Positions 14,482 through 20,904 of a DNA stretch of 20,904 nucleotides are shown here, one piece after another. A program made the position numbers and the translations under genes. Below the pieces are notes generated by a model, which worked only from the letters and a program-made list of their open reading frames with translations, had not been told where the DNA came from and did not search any database. Origin of the DNA: Candidatus Methanoperedentaceae archaeon (lineage in GTDB: Archaea > Halobacteriota > Methanosarcinia > Methanosarcinales > Methanoperedenaceae); contig JACUTP010000012.1 in the NCBI GenBank assembly GCA_014859785.1, positions 1 to 20,904 on the forward strand, in the 5' to 3' direction. Within the stretch, counting starts at the first letter, position 1, and the number at the start of each line of letters is the position of its first letter.

Positions 14482-15246
14482 GTGAAGTGGTACAAGAAAG
14501 ACCAGCATTTTTTAATTGACAACCGTGTCATCGCAAGGATTATCGGATATGCGGATTTAACAGGTTCGGATACTGTTCTTGAAATCGGGGCAGGATACGG
14601 CAACCTCACGCGTGAACTTGCAGAAAGGGCAGGAAGGGTGATAGCAATTGAAGTGGACCCTGAACTTGCACAATCGATCCCGCATCCTGGAAACATTGAC
14701 ATAATTATCGGTGATGCCCTGAAAATTGAATTACCGCAATTTAATAAGGTTGTTTCCAATCTTCCATATTCCATTTCTTCCCCGGTTACTTTCAAACTGC
14801 TGGAACATGATTTCGAGCTTGGGATTATCATGTACCAGCATGAATTTGCAAAAAGAATGGTAGCTTTTCCGGGAACAAAAGATTACGGGAGGCTTTCCAT
14901 TGCAGTACAGTATTATGCCGATGTTGAGATACTCGAAACAGTACCTCCCGGTGCCTTCGATACCCCGCCCGGTGTCATGTCCGCAATTACCAGGATGACG
15001 CCGCGTACTCCACCCTATAAAGTAAAAGACAGGGATTTTTTCATGAAATTCATTACTGCGGCTTTTTCACAGAGACGGAAAAAACTCAGGAACGCTCTGT
15101 TGAATAATGCAGGTTTTCTCGGTATCAGGGATATGGGTGCTGCTTTACGAAAACTGCCTGCCGGACTTATAGATGGAAGGGCTGAAACAATTCCACCCCA
15201 CGAGCTTGCGATAATGGCTGATACCCTGTTTGAAGAAAAAGGTTAA
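14482..15246 (+). CDS. rsmA: 16S rRNA dimethyladenosine transferase
   Basis: RsmA/KsgA (archaeal Dim1) dimethylates two adjacent adenosines near the 3' end of 16S rRNA using S-adenosylmethionine, late in small-subunit assembly. The 254-residue protein contains the cofactor motif VLEIGAGYGNLTREL (32-46), the acidic IEVDPEL (56-62), GDALKIELP, and the catalytic NLPY (93-96) followed by SISSPVTFKLL. YQHEFAKRMVAFPGTKDYGRLS split across about residues 118-140 is also typical. It starts with GTG four bases after the DUF655 stop and lacks a strong ribosome binding site, so translation is probably coupled to DUF655. Length agrees with archaeal members, around 255-275 residues. Confidence 0.95.
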   Translation: MKWYKKDQHFLIDNRVIARIIGYADLTGSDTVLEIGAGYGNLTRELAERAGRVIAIEVDPELAQSIPHPGNIDIIIGDALKIELPQFNKVVSNLPYSISSPVTFKLLEHDFELGIIMYQHEFAKRMVAFPGTKDYGRLSIAVQYYADVEILETVPPGAFDTPPGVMSAITRMTPRTPPYKVKDRDFFMKFITAAFSQRRKKLRNALLNNAGFLGIRDMGAALRKLPAGLIDGRAETIPPHELAIMADTLFEEKG

Positions 15247-15272
15247 ATAGAATGAATAATAATTATAAATGT

Positions 15273-15365
15273 GAGGGTGTCTGCGGTAGTCGTTATTTAT
15301 CTACCTTAAAATCGTCCGATCCTATCCAAACGAGTGTTTTTCATACAGGCACCCCCCTCTTTTGC
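15273..15365. ncRNA. Candidate structured RNA between rsmA and the HAD gene
   Basis: The 160-base gap contains no convincing frame but has paired blocks. GGGTGTCTG (15275-15283) pairs with CAGGCACCC (15346-15354) in nine positions, one of them G-T. Inside are GGTAG (15285-15289) with CTACC (15301-15305), and a weaker TCGT (15312-15315) with ACGA (15330-15333). Together these give a closing stem with two inner hairpins, like a three-way junction. On the plus strand a short T-run (15360-15363) follows. The strand is not certain, because pairing holds for either. I do not recognise a known riboswitch, box C/D or H/ACA pattern. It could be an independent small RNA or a leader of the downstream gene. 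Confidence 0.35.
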
Positions 15366-15406
15366 TTTAGAAAAAGATAATTACCCATAAAAACTGTTTG
15401 TAAGCC

Positions 15407-16216
15407 ATGAAAACAGCCGTTGTTTTTGACAGTGCCGGAACCCTCCTTCGCATGCACCGGGTAGCAAAGGATGTGGCAACAGGCAAATATCTCCACGGGG
15501 TCGTTTCGACAGAACTTGTAGGGAAAAAGCCTTATTGTGCCCTTCTTGTAATGCAGGTTGATTCCAGCAGGCTTGTGGCATGTCCGTCTGATATGCTGGT
15601 TTCTGATTTTATAAAAAAATATGGAATCGATATTGAGGTCGGGTGTTCAAGAAGCGATGTGGAACAATCCACAGCAATTGAGGTTGTCAGGGCTGATAAA
15701 AGAGCTTCAATGAAAGACCTGAAGGACGTAATGCTTGCCATTAAGAAGAAGTGCAAGAATATTTTTTATATGGGTGTGGGACTGATAATTGACATTGAAA
15801 CAAAAAGCATCCCATACGTCATCTGTACTGGCGGGAAGATGTATTCGAATACACCCCATGCCATTAAAACCCTGCACGATAGGAATATTGATACCTATGT
15901 CGCATCCGGGGACAGTATGCGCAACCTCTCGGTTCTTGCGAAGAACGTTAACATACCCCTTGACCGTGTGTTTGAGATAGCCACACCTAAGAAGAAGGAA
16001 GCAATTGTGAAAAAGCTGAAAAAGGAATATGACAGGGTTATCATGGTTGGAGACGGGATTAATGATATTCTGGCTCTGCGTGCCGCTGACCTTGGAGTGC
16101 TTTCCATCCAGCAAACCGGGGAATGCCCGGCTATGCTATGCGAGGAAGCAGATGTTGTGATAAAGGATATCAAAGAGATTGTGGGTATCGTAGCAGGAAA
16201 CGCATCCTGCAATTAA
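15407..16216 (+). CDS. HAD-superfamily hydrolase resembling the soluble P-type-ATPase-like group
   Basis: A 269-residue soluble protein of the haloacid dehalogenase superfamily. Motif I is VVFDSAGTLL with nucleophile D8; the usual second aspartate (D+2) is alanine (A10), as in phosphonatases, rather than the general acid of ordinary HAD phosphatases. Motif II is the VASGDS serine (S168), the lysine of motif III is among K195-K197, and MVGDGINDILALRAADLGV carries the metal-binding D216 and D220, which resembles the P-type ATPase hinge. The sequence recalls M. jannaschii MJ0968, described as a soluble P-type-ATPase-like phosphatase; this is from memory. The substrate is unknown. A TATA-like CCATAAAAAC lies at 15385-15394. 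Confidence 0.85.
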   Translation: MKTAVVFDSAGTLLRMHRVAKDVATGKYLHGVVSTELVGKKPYCALLVMQVDSSRLVACPSDMLVSDFIKKYGIDIEVGCSRSDVEQSTAIEVVRADKRASMKDLKDVMLAIKKKCKNIFYMGVGLIIDIETKSIPYVICTGGKMYSNTPHAIKTLHDRNIDTYVASGDSMRNLSVLAKNVNIPLDRVFEIATPKKKEAIVKKLKKEYDRVIMVGDGINDILALRAADLGVLSIQQTGECPAMLCEEADVVIKDIKEIVGIVAGNASCN

Positions 16217-16242
16217 ACCGGGACAGTTGCATTATTTGATGG

Positions 16243-17259
16243 TCATTCCTGCTTTCCAGGAAAATTGCCGGCAGACATGTTAATTGCAATCTCTGCAAGG
16301 TCGGAACTATAACTTTCTATCCTTTCAAGGCTGTCAAGCATCGCCTTCATTAAAATAGCGGATTGTATATTTTTCGGGCTAAGCAACTGGTTTGTAAAAT
16401 CAGGGCCGGTATTTTTAATCTCATTAATATTCTGGAAAATTGTCTCAGCCATTATATAGTTCCTTGTAAACAGGGAATTAAATGCCTTCTCGAAAATTAC
16501 AACAATCCTGTTATTGAGCTTGATAAAATCCTCGAATCGTACCTCATCCCCGGTTTCCAGCAATTCGATATAGCTGTTTGCTATGTTCTCGATATGGTCT
16601 GAAATCCTCTCAAGAACCTTAACTGCAATCCTGTAACCGAGACAATCCTTCTGGTTCTTAATGCCCAGCTTTTCAGCAACCTGCTGGTACTCAACAGCAC
16701 TTTTGAGTTGTCTTACAACAAGGAAATACAGCCGGTCAACCTCCCGCTCCCTGACGATAACATCCTTTGCAAGGGCAGTATCCATGTTTTCCATGGCTTT
16801 TCCCATATCAAGAAGCATTGACCTGATAATGGAGTACATCCTCTGAAGTATCTGGGCTGTCATCATGCGTTTGTAATCCACCATAATCTCAAGTGTCATG
16901 GCTTCGTTTGTGTCCTCAACAATTTCCACCCCGACCAGGAAATCCAGTATTTTCCGTATGTTTTTCCTGTAAGAAAGATGGTCTTTACTGTTCAGTATTA
17001 TCTTCAGGGTGTCATATCCCACAAGGTAATACGCTATTATCATACGCGGGAGCGACTCACTTGATGTAAGTTGTGAAATTCTTATCTCTTTTACCTTTGG
17101 TTCCTTTTCAACATCGCCTGTTTCAATCAGTAGTGAGCCGCCCTGTTCTGTCACTACAAGGGAATCGCCTGCCTTTAATCCTGTTTTATTGACCCACTTT
17201 TTCGGCAGGGAAAGTACGTATGTGGAGCCGCCACTTATGTAAACCTTGCGTGTTTCCAT
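16243..17259 (-). CDS. AbrB-PhoU domain protein, probable phosphate-responsive regulator
   Basis: A 338-residue protein with two parts. Residues 1-50 form a SpoVT/AbrB-like DNA-binding domain (KVYISGGSTYVLSLPKKW, then GLKAGDSLVV). The rest consists of two helical PhoU-like halves: about 115-220 with the acidic DVIVREREVDRLYFLVVRQL, and about 220-330 with RISDHIENIANSYIEL. PhoU domains bind metal clusters and repress phosphate uptake in bacteria; archaeal proteins with this AbrB-PhoU combination are commonly called phosphate uptake regulators. No pst transporter genes lie nearby, so that link is family knowledge only. Upstream on its strand (17260-17310) the DNA is very AT-rich with overlapping TATA candidates. 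It converges with the HAD gene. Confidence 0.88.
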   Translation of the reverse strand: METRKVYISGGSTYVLSLPKKWVNKTGLKAGDSLVVTEQGGSLLIETGDVEKEPKVKEIRISQLTSSESLPRMIIAYYLVGYDTLKIILNSKDHLSYRKNIRKILDFLVGVEIVEDTNEAMTLEIMVDYKRMMTAQILQRMYSIIRSMLLDMGKAMENMDTALAKDVIVREREVDRLYFLVVRQLKSAVEYQQVAEKLGIKNQKDCLGYRIAVKVLERISDHIENIANSYIELLETGDEVRFEDFIKLNNRIVVIFEKAFNSLFTRNYIMAETIFQNINEIKNTGPDFTNQLLSPKNIQSAILMKAMLDSLERIESYSSDLAEIAINMSAGNFPGKQE

Positions 17260-17444
17260 GATATGTCAGTATAATATAGATAAGTTATATCATATATAGA
17301 TTATTGTGAAAAAGTATATATTTTTCAAAATGAGTATTGAAGAAAGGGATTTGTACCTGTTCATGTTTGGAGAGGTAATTTGATAACCCCTTCTTTTCCT
17401 TTTTTAGAAAACGTTATTATCCTTAAAAAGCAAAACTGGGTACA

Positions 17445-17738
17445 ATGTTAAAAGATAGGACAAAGCTTGTCATCTGGCCTGAGTACCTCGATGCCGTAAA
17501 AACAAGGTCAGAGGGTCGGATTATTTCTAAAAAAACCTCTGTAAAGTCACCTTTATTAAGGGAGATTGAAAAAGCGGCAAAAGAACTTGGCATGAATCCG
17601 GTTATCGAAGCGGATAAATCCTACCCTAAATCATGGTGGGAGACAACCGGAAGGGTTCTTGTTGACAGGAAAGCGCCGAAATCGGTCACTGTTAAACAGA
17701 TTGCAGGGAAGATACTTGAGAAACGTGGTGAAAAATGA
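17445..17738 (+). CDS. srp19: Signal recognition particle protein SRP19
   Basis: SRP19 binds the 7S RNA of the signal recognition particle and helps SRP54 assemble on it. The 97-residue protein has the family pattern: LVIWPEYLDAVKTRSEGRII (8-27), VKSPLLREIEKAAKELGMNP and SYPKSWWETTGRVLVDRK, and ends with a basic tail. Archaeal members are 90-105 residues. A TATA-like CTTAAAAAG (17422-17430) lies about 20 bases before the ATG. The stop overlaps the start of the next gene by four bases (ATGA), so the pair forms an operon. Confidence 0.95.
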   Translation: MLKDRTKLVIWPEYLDAVKTRSEGRIISKKTSVKSPLLREIEKAAKELGMNPVIEADKSYPKSWWETTGRVLVDRKAPKSVTVKQIAGKILEKRGEK

Positions 17739-18382
17739 TAGACCTGCACACCCATTCCATTTTCAGTGATGGGGAACTGATTCCTGCTGAACTCATAAGG
17801 CGTGCATCTTTTATGGGTTATACTGCAATTGCAATAACAGACCATGTGGATTTCACGAATATTGAACATATTCTCTCGTGCATGAAGGAGGTAAGCACAC
17901 TTGAAGAGGATTATGATATGGATATCTTCACGGGAGTGGAGTTGACCCATGTGCCGCCTTCAAAATTGGGAAAGCTTGTCGGGAAGGCAAGGAACCTTGG
18001 CGCCGATATAATCGTCGTCCACGGCGAGACCATAGCAGAGCCGGTACTTCCGGATACAAACCATGTGGCACTGTCGCTGGATATTGACATTCTCGCCCAT
18101 CCCGGTCTTATAACAGTAGAGGATGCCGAGCTTGCAAAGGATAACGGGATATGTCTTGAGATTACATCCCGCGCCGGACATAACAGGACAAACGGTCATG
18201 TGGCAAGGATTGCCAGGGAGACTGGTACCGGTCTTGTTGTAAATACGGATACCCATGCACCCGGGGACCTGGTTAATGATGAAACTGCATTCAGGGTAGC
18301 CCTCGGGGCAGGACTTTATGAAAATGAGGCACAAAAAGCAACTGGCGCACAACCTTTAAGGATGGTAAAATCTCTTAAATAA
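17735..18382 (+). CDS. PHP-domain phosphoesterase (histidinol-phosphatase-like)
   Basis: A 215-residue PHP-domain protein. The metal-binding residues are visible: H5 and H7 in DLHTHS, D36 and H37 in ITDHVDF, E69 in TGVEL, H96 in VVHGET, H122 in LAHPGL, and D172 and H174 in TDTHAPGD. That set matches a trinuclear PHP site, so the enzyme is likely an active phosphoesterase. Related archaeal genes are annotated as histidinol phosphatase-like, but no his genes are nearby and the substrate cannot be read from sequence. The gene overlaps srp19 by four bases. There is no membrane segment. Confidence 0.87.
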   Translation: MIDLHTHSIFSDGELIPAELIRRASFMGYTAIAITDHVDFTNIEHILSCMKEVSTLEEDYDMDIFTGVELTHVPPSKLGKLVGKARNLGADIIVVHGETIAEPVLPDTNHVALSLDIDILAHPGLITVEDAELAKDNGICLEITSRAGHNRTNGHVARIARETGTGLVVNTDTHAPGDLVNDETAFRVALGAGLYENEAQKATGAQPLRMVKSLK

Positions 18383-18396
18383 AGATATTGCGGAAT

Positions 18397-18407
18397 CTTT
18401 ATATACT
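18397..18407 (+). promoter_or_regulatory. Putative TATA element of gar1-tfb
   Basis: CTTTATATACT closely matches an archaeal TATA box. It predicts a transcription start near 18430 and a leader of about 20 bases that carries the GAGGT ribosome binding site (18441-18445) before the TTG start of gar1. Confidence 0.6.
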
Positions 18408-18450
18408 ACTAATATCAATATAAGAATCGTTCGTTTTCTGAGAGGTCAAA

Positions 18451-18696
18451 TTGAAAAGACTGGGAAGAATCCTTCATAATATAGATAAACTGCTAATTAT
18501 CCGCGCTGATGAAACCCTGGATATTAATGAATTAGCATCGAATTCGGCAGTTTATACAAGAAAGATGAAAAACATAGGAAAGATAAAAGAAATATTCGGA
18601 CCGGTATCATCACCCTACATTTCTATCAGGGTTTCGAACAATGTTTCAGGCTCGGAACTTATGATCATGAAGAATGAACGACTGTATTTAAAATAA
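18451..18696 (+). CDS. gar1: H/ACA RNP component Gar1
   Basis: Gar1 is the small regulatory protein of the H/ACA ribonucleoprotein, which guides pseudouridine formation in rRNA; it binds Cbf5 and controls substrate turnover. The 81-residue protein begins KRLGRILHN and contains the beta-barrel core IGKIKEIFGPVSSPYISIRV (57 onward is SPYISIRV), the most conserved part of archaeal Gar1. The start is TTG with a GAGGT ribosome binding site five bases before it. tfb follows 23 bases downstream, a gene pair conserved in many euryarchaea, so both are likely on one transcript. Confidence 0.9.
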   Translation: MKRLGRILHNIDKLLIIRADETLDINELASNSAVYTRKMKNIGKIKEIFGPVSSPYISIRVSNNVSGSELMIMKNERLYLK

Positions 18697-18719
18697 TCTT
18701 ATAAGGAATGATATGAAAT

Positions 18720-19739
18720 ATGAATGAAGTTGAGAGAGTAAAAGAAGTTGAAGTTGTCAGGTCAGAACGTGATAAAATAAAGGAGACCCAGAGGTTAAAA
18801 AAGGAGAAACTAAAACTCGGGCAGTTTGAGAAGGCAACCGTTGAATGTCCCGAATGCGGAAGCCATACACTTGTCCACGATTACGAAAGGGCAGAACTTG
18901 TATGCAATGAATGCGGGCTTGTCGTGGATGCGGATTTCATCGACCAGGGGCCCGAATGGAGGGCTTTTGATCATGACCAGAGGATGAAGCGCTCAAGAGT
19001 CGGTGCACCAATGACCTTTACCATACATGATAAGGGGCTGTCCACCATGATTGACTGGAGGAACAGGGACTCATACGGAAAGTCCATCTCCTCAAAAAGC
19101 AGGGCACAGCTGTACCGCCTGAGAAAATGGCAGCGCAGGATCCGTGTCAGCAATGCAACCGAGCGTAACCTTGCTTTTGCATTGTCAGAACTTGACAGGA
19201 TGGCATCAGCACTCGGTCTTTCACGGAACGTCAGGGAAACAGCCGCAGTTGTTTACCGGAAAGCTGTTGAGAAAAACCTTATCCGCGGAAGGAGTATCGA
19301 GGGTGTTGCAGCAGCAGCACTGTATGCAGCATGCAGGCAGTGCAGCGTCCCTAGAACACTTGATGAAATCGGCGAGGTTTCAAGGGTTAGCAGGAAGGAA
19401 ATCGGCAGGACATACAGGTTTATCTCAAGGGAACTTGGACTTAAACTGATACCAACGTCACCCACGGATTACGTGCCCCGTTTCTGCTCAGGTTTGAACC
19501 TGCGCGGTGAGGTGCAGTCAAAGGCTGTGGAAATCCTGAGGCAGGCATCCGAGAAGGAGCTTACAAGCGGCAGGGGTCCGACAGGTGTGGCAGCGGCAGC
19601 AATATACATTTCCTCCATCCTTGCAGGTGACAGGAGAACCCAGCGCGAGGTTGCCGAGGTTGCAGGCATCACAGAGGTTACCATCAGGAACAGGTACAAG
19701 GAACTGGCTGAGGAACTGGATATAGAAATTATCCTTTAA
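18720..19739 (+). CDS. tfb: Transcription initiation factor B (TFB)
   Basis: TFB, the archaeal TFIIB, recruits RNA polymerase to the TBP-promoter complex. The 339-residue protein has an unusual charged, lysine- and glutamate-rich N-terminal extension (residues 1-40), then the zinc ribbon with CPEC (43-46) and CNEC (62-65). The B-reader region follows (GPEWRAFDHDQR). Two cyclin-like repeats occupy about 130-225 and 230-330; the second ends in a helix-turn-helix (TQREVAEVAGITEVTIRNRY) that reads the BRE element. The ATG was chosen because ribosome-site-like AAGGAATG lies upstream and the frame begins there. The extension before the ribbon is longer than in many TFBs. It is the second gene of the gar1 operon. 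Confidence 0.96.
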   Translation: MNEVERVKEVEVVRSERDKIKETQRLKKEKLKLGQFEKATVECPECGSHTLVHDYERAELVCNECGLVVDADFIDQGPEWRAFDHDQRMKRSRVGAPMTFTIHDKGLSTMIDWRNRDSYGKSISSKSRAQLYRLRKWQRRIRVSNATERNLAFALSELDRMASALGLSRNVRETAAVVYRKAVEKNLIRGRSIEGVAAAALYAACRQCSVPRTLDEIGEVSRVSRKEIGRTYRFISRELGLKLIPTSPTDYVPRFCSGLNLRGEVQSKAVEILRQASEKELTSGRGPTGVAAAAIYISSILAGDRRTQREVAEVAGITEVTIRNRYKELAEELDIEIIL

Positions 19740-19766
19740 ACCACGCAGCCTGAATTATAAGACAGA

Positions 19767-19801
19767 TGAGGAGGGTGTAACCCCCTCAGGGTTATTTTTT
19801 T
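19767..19801 (+). terminator. Terminator after tfb with an alternative hairpin
   Basis: TAACCC (19778-19783) and GGGTTA (19789-19794) form a perfect six-pair hairpin with loop CCTCA, followed at once by seven T residues (19795-19801), a standard terminator layout. Overlapping it, TGAGG (19767-19771) can pair with CCTCA (19784-19788) and GGG (19773-19775) with CCC (19781-19783), with one bulged A. Only one of the two can form at a time. The mptE start codon is 28 bases downstream. Confidence 0.65.
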
Positions 19802-19829
19802 ACGTTTGTGAATTGTTAAAACTTTATAC

Positions 19830-20492
19830 ATGAAATTCGAGGAATGGGGACCAATCTACAGGTTCATTCTTGAGGATATGAAGTTTGACAGGCTTTATGA
19901 TGACAGGGCAGCATTTTTCCTTTCAAATATACTTAAGAAAAAGGCATTGAAAAAGATGCCGGATGTTCTCGATATTGCTGTCCTTGAAAAAACTATTAAG
20001 GGAAAAGACATACTCGTATGCGGAAAAGCCCCGAATCTTTCTGAAGAAATTAAGATGGTGGATTTTAAGAGGTTTGTGACAGTTGCTGCAGATGGTGCTA
20101 CAAGTGTTCTTATGAGTGCGGGGATTGTGCCTGATATTATTGTTACAGACCTTGACGGTAACATGGATGATGAAATCAGGTCAAATCAACTTGGATCGAT
20201 AATGGTGGTCCATGCCCACGGGAATAACGTAAATGAAGTTGGTGCTTACGTGCCAAAACTTAAGAAAGTTGTAGGGACAACCCAGTCTAAACCCCTGTGG
20301 AATGTCCATAATTTCGGGGGGTTTACAGACGGTGACAGGTGCGTGTTCCTTGCCATTGAAATGGGGGCAGGGTCAATTACCTTGATAGGGTTTGATTTTG
20401 AGGATGAGAATGTTACACCCATGAAGAAGAAAAAACTTGTTTGGGCAAAGAAGCTGATTGATATGGTTATGGGTGAAGGATTGTTTGAGTGA
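19830..20492 (+). CDS. mptE: 6-hydroxymethyl-7,8-dihydropterin pyrophosphokinase, MptE type
   Basis: MptE (DUF115 family) adds pyrophosphate to 6-hydroxymethyl-7,8-dihydropterin, a step towards tetrahydromethanopterin, the carrier that takes the formyl group made by Fwd. The 220-residue protein has CGKAPNL (64-70), AADGATSVL (86-94), VTDLDGNMDDE (105-115) and VVHAHGNN (126-133), the conserved substrate- and metal-binding blocks, and ends with ITLIGFDFEDENVTPMKKKK-type sequence around residues 186-206. The family is about 215-240 residues. It follows the tfb terminator region and converges on the next gene with 27 bases between them. The family assignment is secure; the function is known from the M. 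jannaschii enzyme. Confidence 0.92.
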   Translation: MKFEEWGPIYRFILEDMKFDRLYDDRAAFFLSNILKKKALKKMPDVLDIAVLEKTIKGKDILVCGKAPNLSEEIKMVDFKRFVTVAADGATSVLMSAGIVPDIIVTDLDGNMDDEIRSNQLGSIMVVHAHGNNVNEVGAYVPKLKKVVGTTQSKPLWNVHNFGGFTDGDRCVFLAIEMGAGSITLIGFDFEDENVTPMKKKKLVWAKKLIDMVMGEGLFE

Positions 20493-20519
20493 AGTTCGCA
20501 TGGAAATTCCAGAGTGTAA

Positions 20520-20774
20520 TCATATCCTGTAAAGATTATATAGTTCTTTCCTTGTCGGGCAGGTACAGACAAAGGAGTAACCAAATGTCATCCTGTACTG
20601 GCATGGTTCATATTTTATGCATTTTATAAAATGGATTTTGTTTTCAATACAACTCTCAACCTTACAAAGTTCACCAGTTTCGCCGGACAGGCATGAAAAA
20701 TCTTTGGTACACCTGGTGGTTTCTTTTAAAATCTCGTCACTTATTTTTACAGCTGCCGTTTTTGTTGCTTCCAT
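20520..20774 (-). CDS. Small eight-cysteine protein, function unknown
   Basis: An 84-residue soluble protein with eight cysteines: C22, C28, C37, C42, C52, C58, C70 and C72. The spacing is irregular, but pairs close in sequence (C37/C42, C52/C58, C70/C72) suggest zinc or iron-sulfur binding or a structural metal site. The C-terminal half, EPCQYRMTFGYSFVCTCPTR, looks conserved, and I recall similar hypothetical proteins in methanogens without a name. No membrane segment or signal peptide is present. A CAGGT ribosome-site-like sequence precedes the ATG, and TTGATATAATTATT lies about 25 bases upstream on the minus strand as a TATA candidate. Confidence 0.75.
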   Translation of the reverse strand: MEATKTAAVKISDEILKETTRCTKDFSCLSGETGELCKVESCIENKIHFIKCIKYEPCQYRMTFGYSFVCTCPTRKELYNLYRI

Positions 20775-20800
20775 ATTTTTTACCTGAATAATTATATCAA

Positions 20801-20865
20801 TGGCTACTTAAGAATGTTGCGGTTTAAAGCTAATATTTTGTAGCCAATGAAATCAATTTATATAT
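20801..20865. promoter_or_regulatory. Divergent promoter region at the right edge
   Basis: TGGCTAC (20801-20807) and GTAGCCA (20840-20846) are a perfect seven-base inverted repeat 32 bases apart. To the right, AATTTATATATTTTGG (about 20855-20870) is a strong TATA candidate for a rightward gene that would begin beyond the window. To the left lies the promoter of the eight-cysteine protein. The repeat may be a shared operator, but chance is possible at this length. Confidence 0.35.
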
Positions 20866-20904
20866 TTTGGGTTATATTGATTCAGCCAGCAGATAATGAT
20901 ATAA

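Noticed and set aside
17331..17384. A 17-codon plus-strand frame (MSIEERDLYLFMFGEVI) between the PhoU gene and srp19
   Set aside because: It has no clear ribosome binding site and is too short to judge. AT-rich boxes upstream could serve the opposite gene instead.
1..20904. CRISPR array, phage or defence island
   Set aside because: No regularly spaced repeats, cas genes, phage structural genes or recognisable defence genes are present. The only mobile trace is the transposase fragment near 535-591.

Overview
The window is chromosomal DNA from a euryarchaeon of the methanogen or anaerobic-methanotroph type. The evidence is archaeal information-processing genes (eS6, eL21, Rpb4/RpoF, TFB, SRP19, Gar1, Orc1/Cdc6, Pus10, TrmY), formylmethanofuran dehydrogenase genes, a tetrahydromethanopterin-pathway gene (mptE), and AT-rich TATA-like elements before many genes. 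A membrane-anchored cytochrome with six CxxCH motifs beside the C1 genes points to the cytochrome-rich Methanosarcinales/ANME side, for example a Methanoperedens-like organism. That lineage call is inference.

Layout. 1-741: a small glycine-zipper membrane protein, then a degraded stretch with a broken piece of an IS91-type transposase. 742-1732: ribosomal protein eS6 and a DUF356 protein. 1845-6006: a tight fwdD-fwdB-fwdA-fwdC operon for the catalytic core of formylmethanofuran dehydrogenase, with no E/F/G subunits here. 6101-7865: the hexaheme cytochrome and a DUF373 membrane protein. 7880-9745 (minus strand): a RuvC/YqgF-fold protein with no ordinary start codon and a Gate-domain membrane protein. 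9908-11097: orc1/cdc6 facing a tRNA-Gly(GCC). 11237-13110: overlapping trmY-pus10. 13144-15246: the archaeal cluster eL21-rpoF-DUF655-rsmA. 15273-15365: an unassigned stretch that can fold as a structured RNA. 15407-17259: a HAD phosphatase and, on the other strand, an AbrB-PhoU protein. 17445-18382: srp19 overlapping a PHP-domain gene. 18451-19739: gar1-tfb. 19830-20492: mptE, preceded by two mutually exclusive hairpins. 20520-20774 (minus): an eight-cysteine protein.

How the genes fit together. FwdDBAC interconverts CO2 and formylmethanofuran, whose formyl group passes to tetrahydromethanopterin. MptE makes a precursor of that pterin. The adjacent multiheme cytochrome could belong to the electron-transfer side of the same metabolism, but only proximity supports this. 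TrmY and Pus10 act in sequence on tRNA position 54, and the tRNA-Gly next door carries U54 and U55. The rest is mostly core translation, transcription and replication machinery.

I see no CRISPR array, intact mobile element, phage genes or defence island. The less explained items are the candidate RNA at 15273-15365, the alternative hairpins before mptE, several inverted repeats at promoters, the RuvC-fold gene's start, and the cytochrome.
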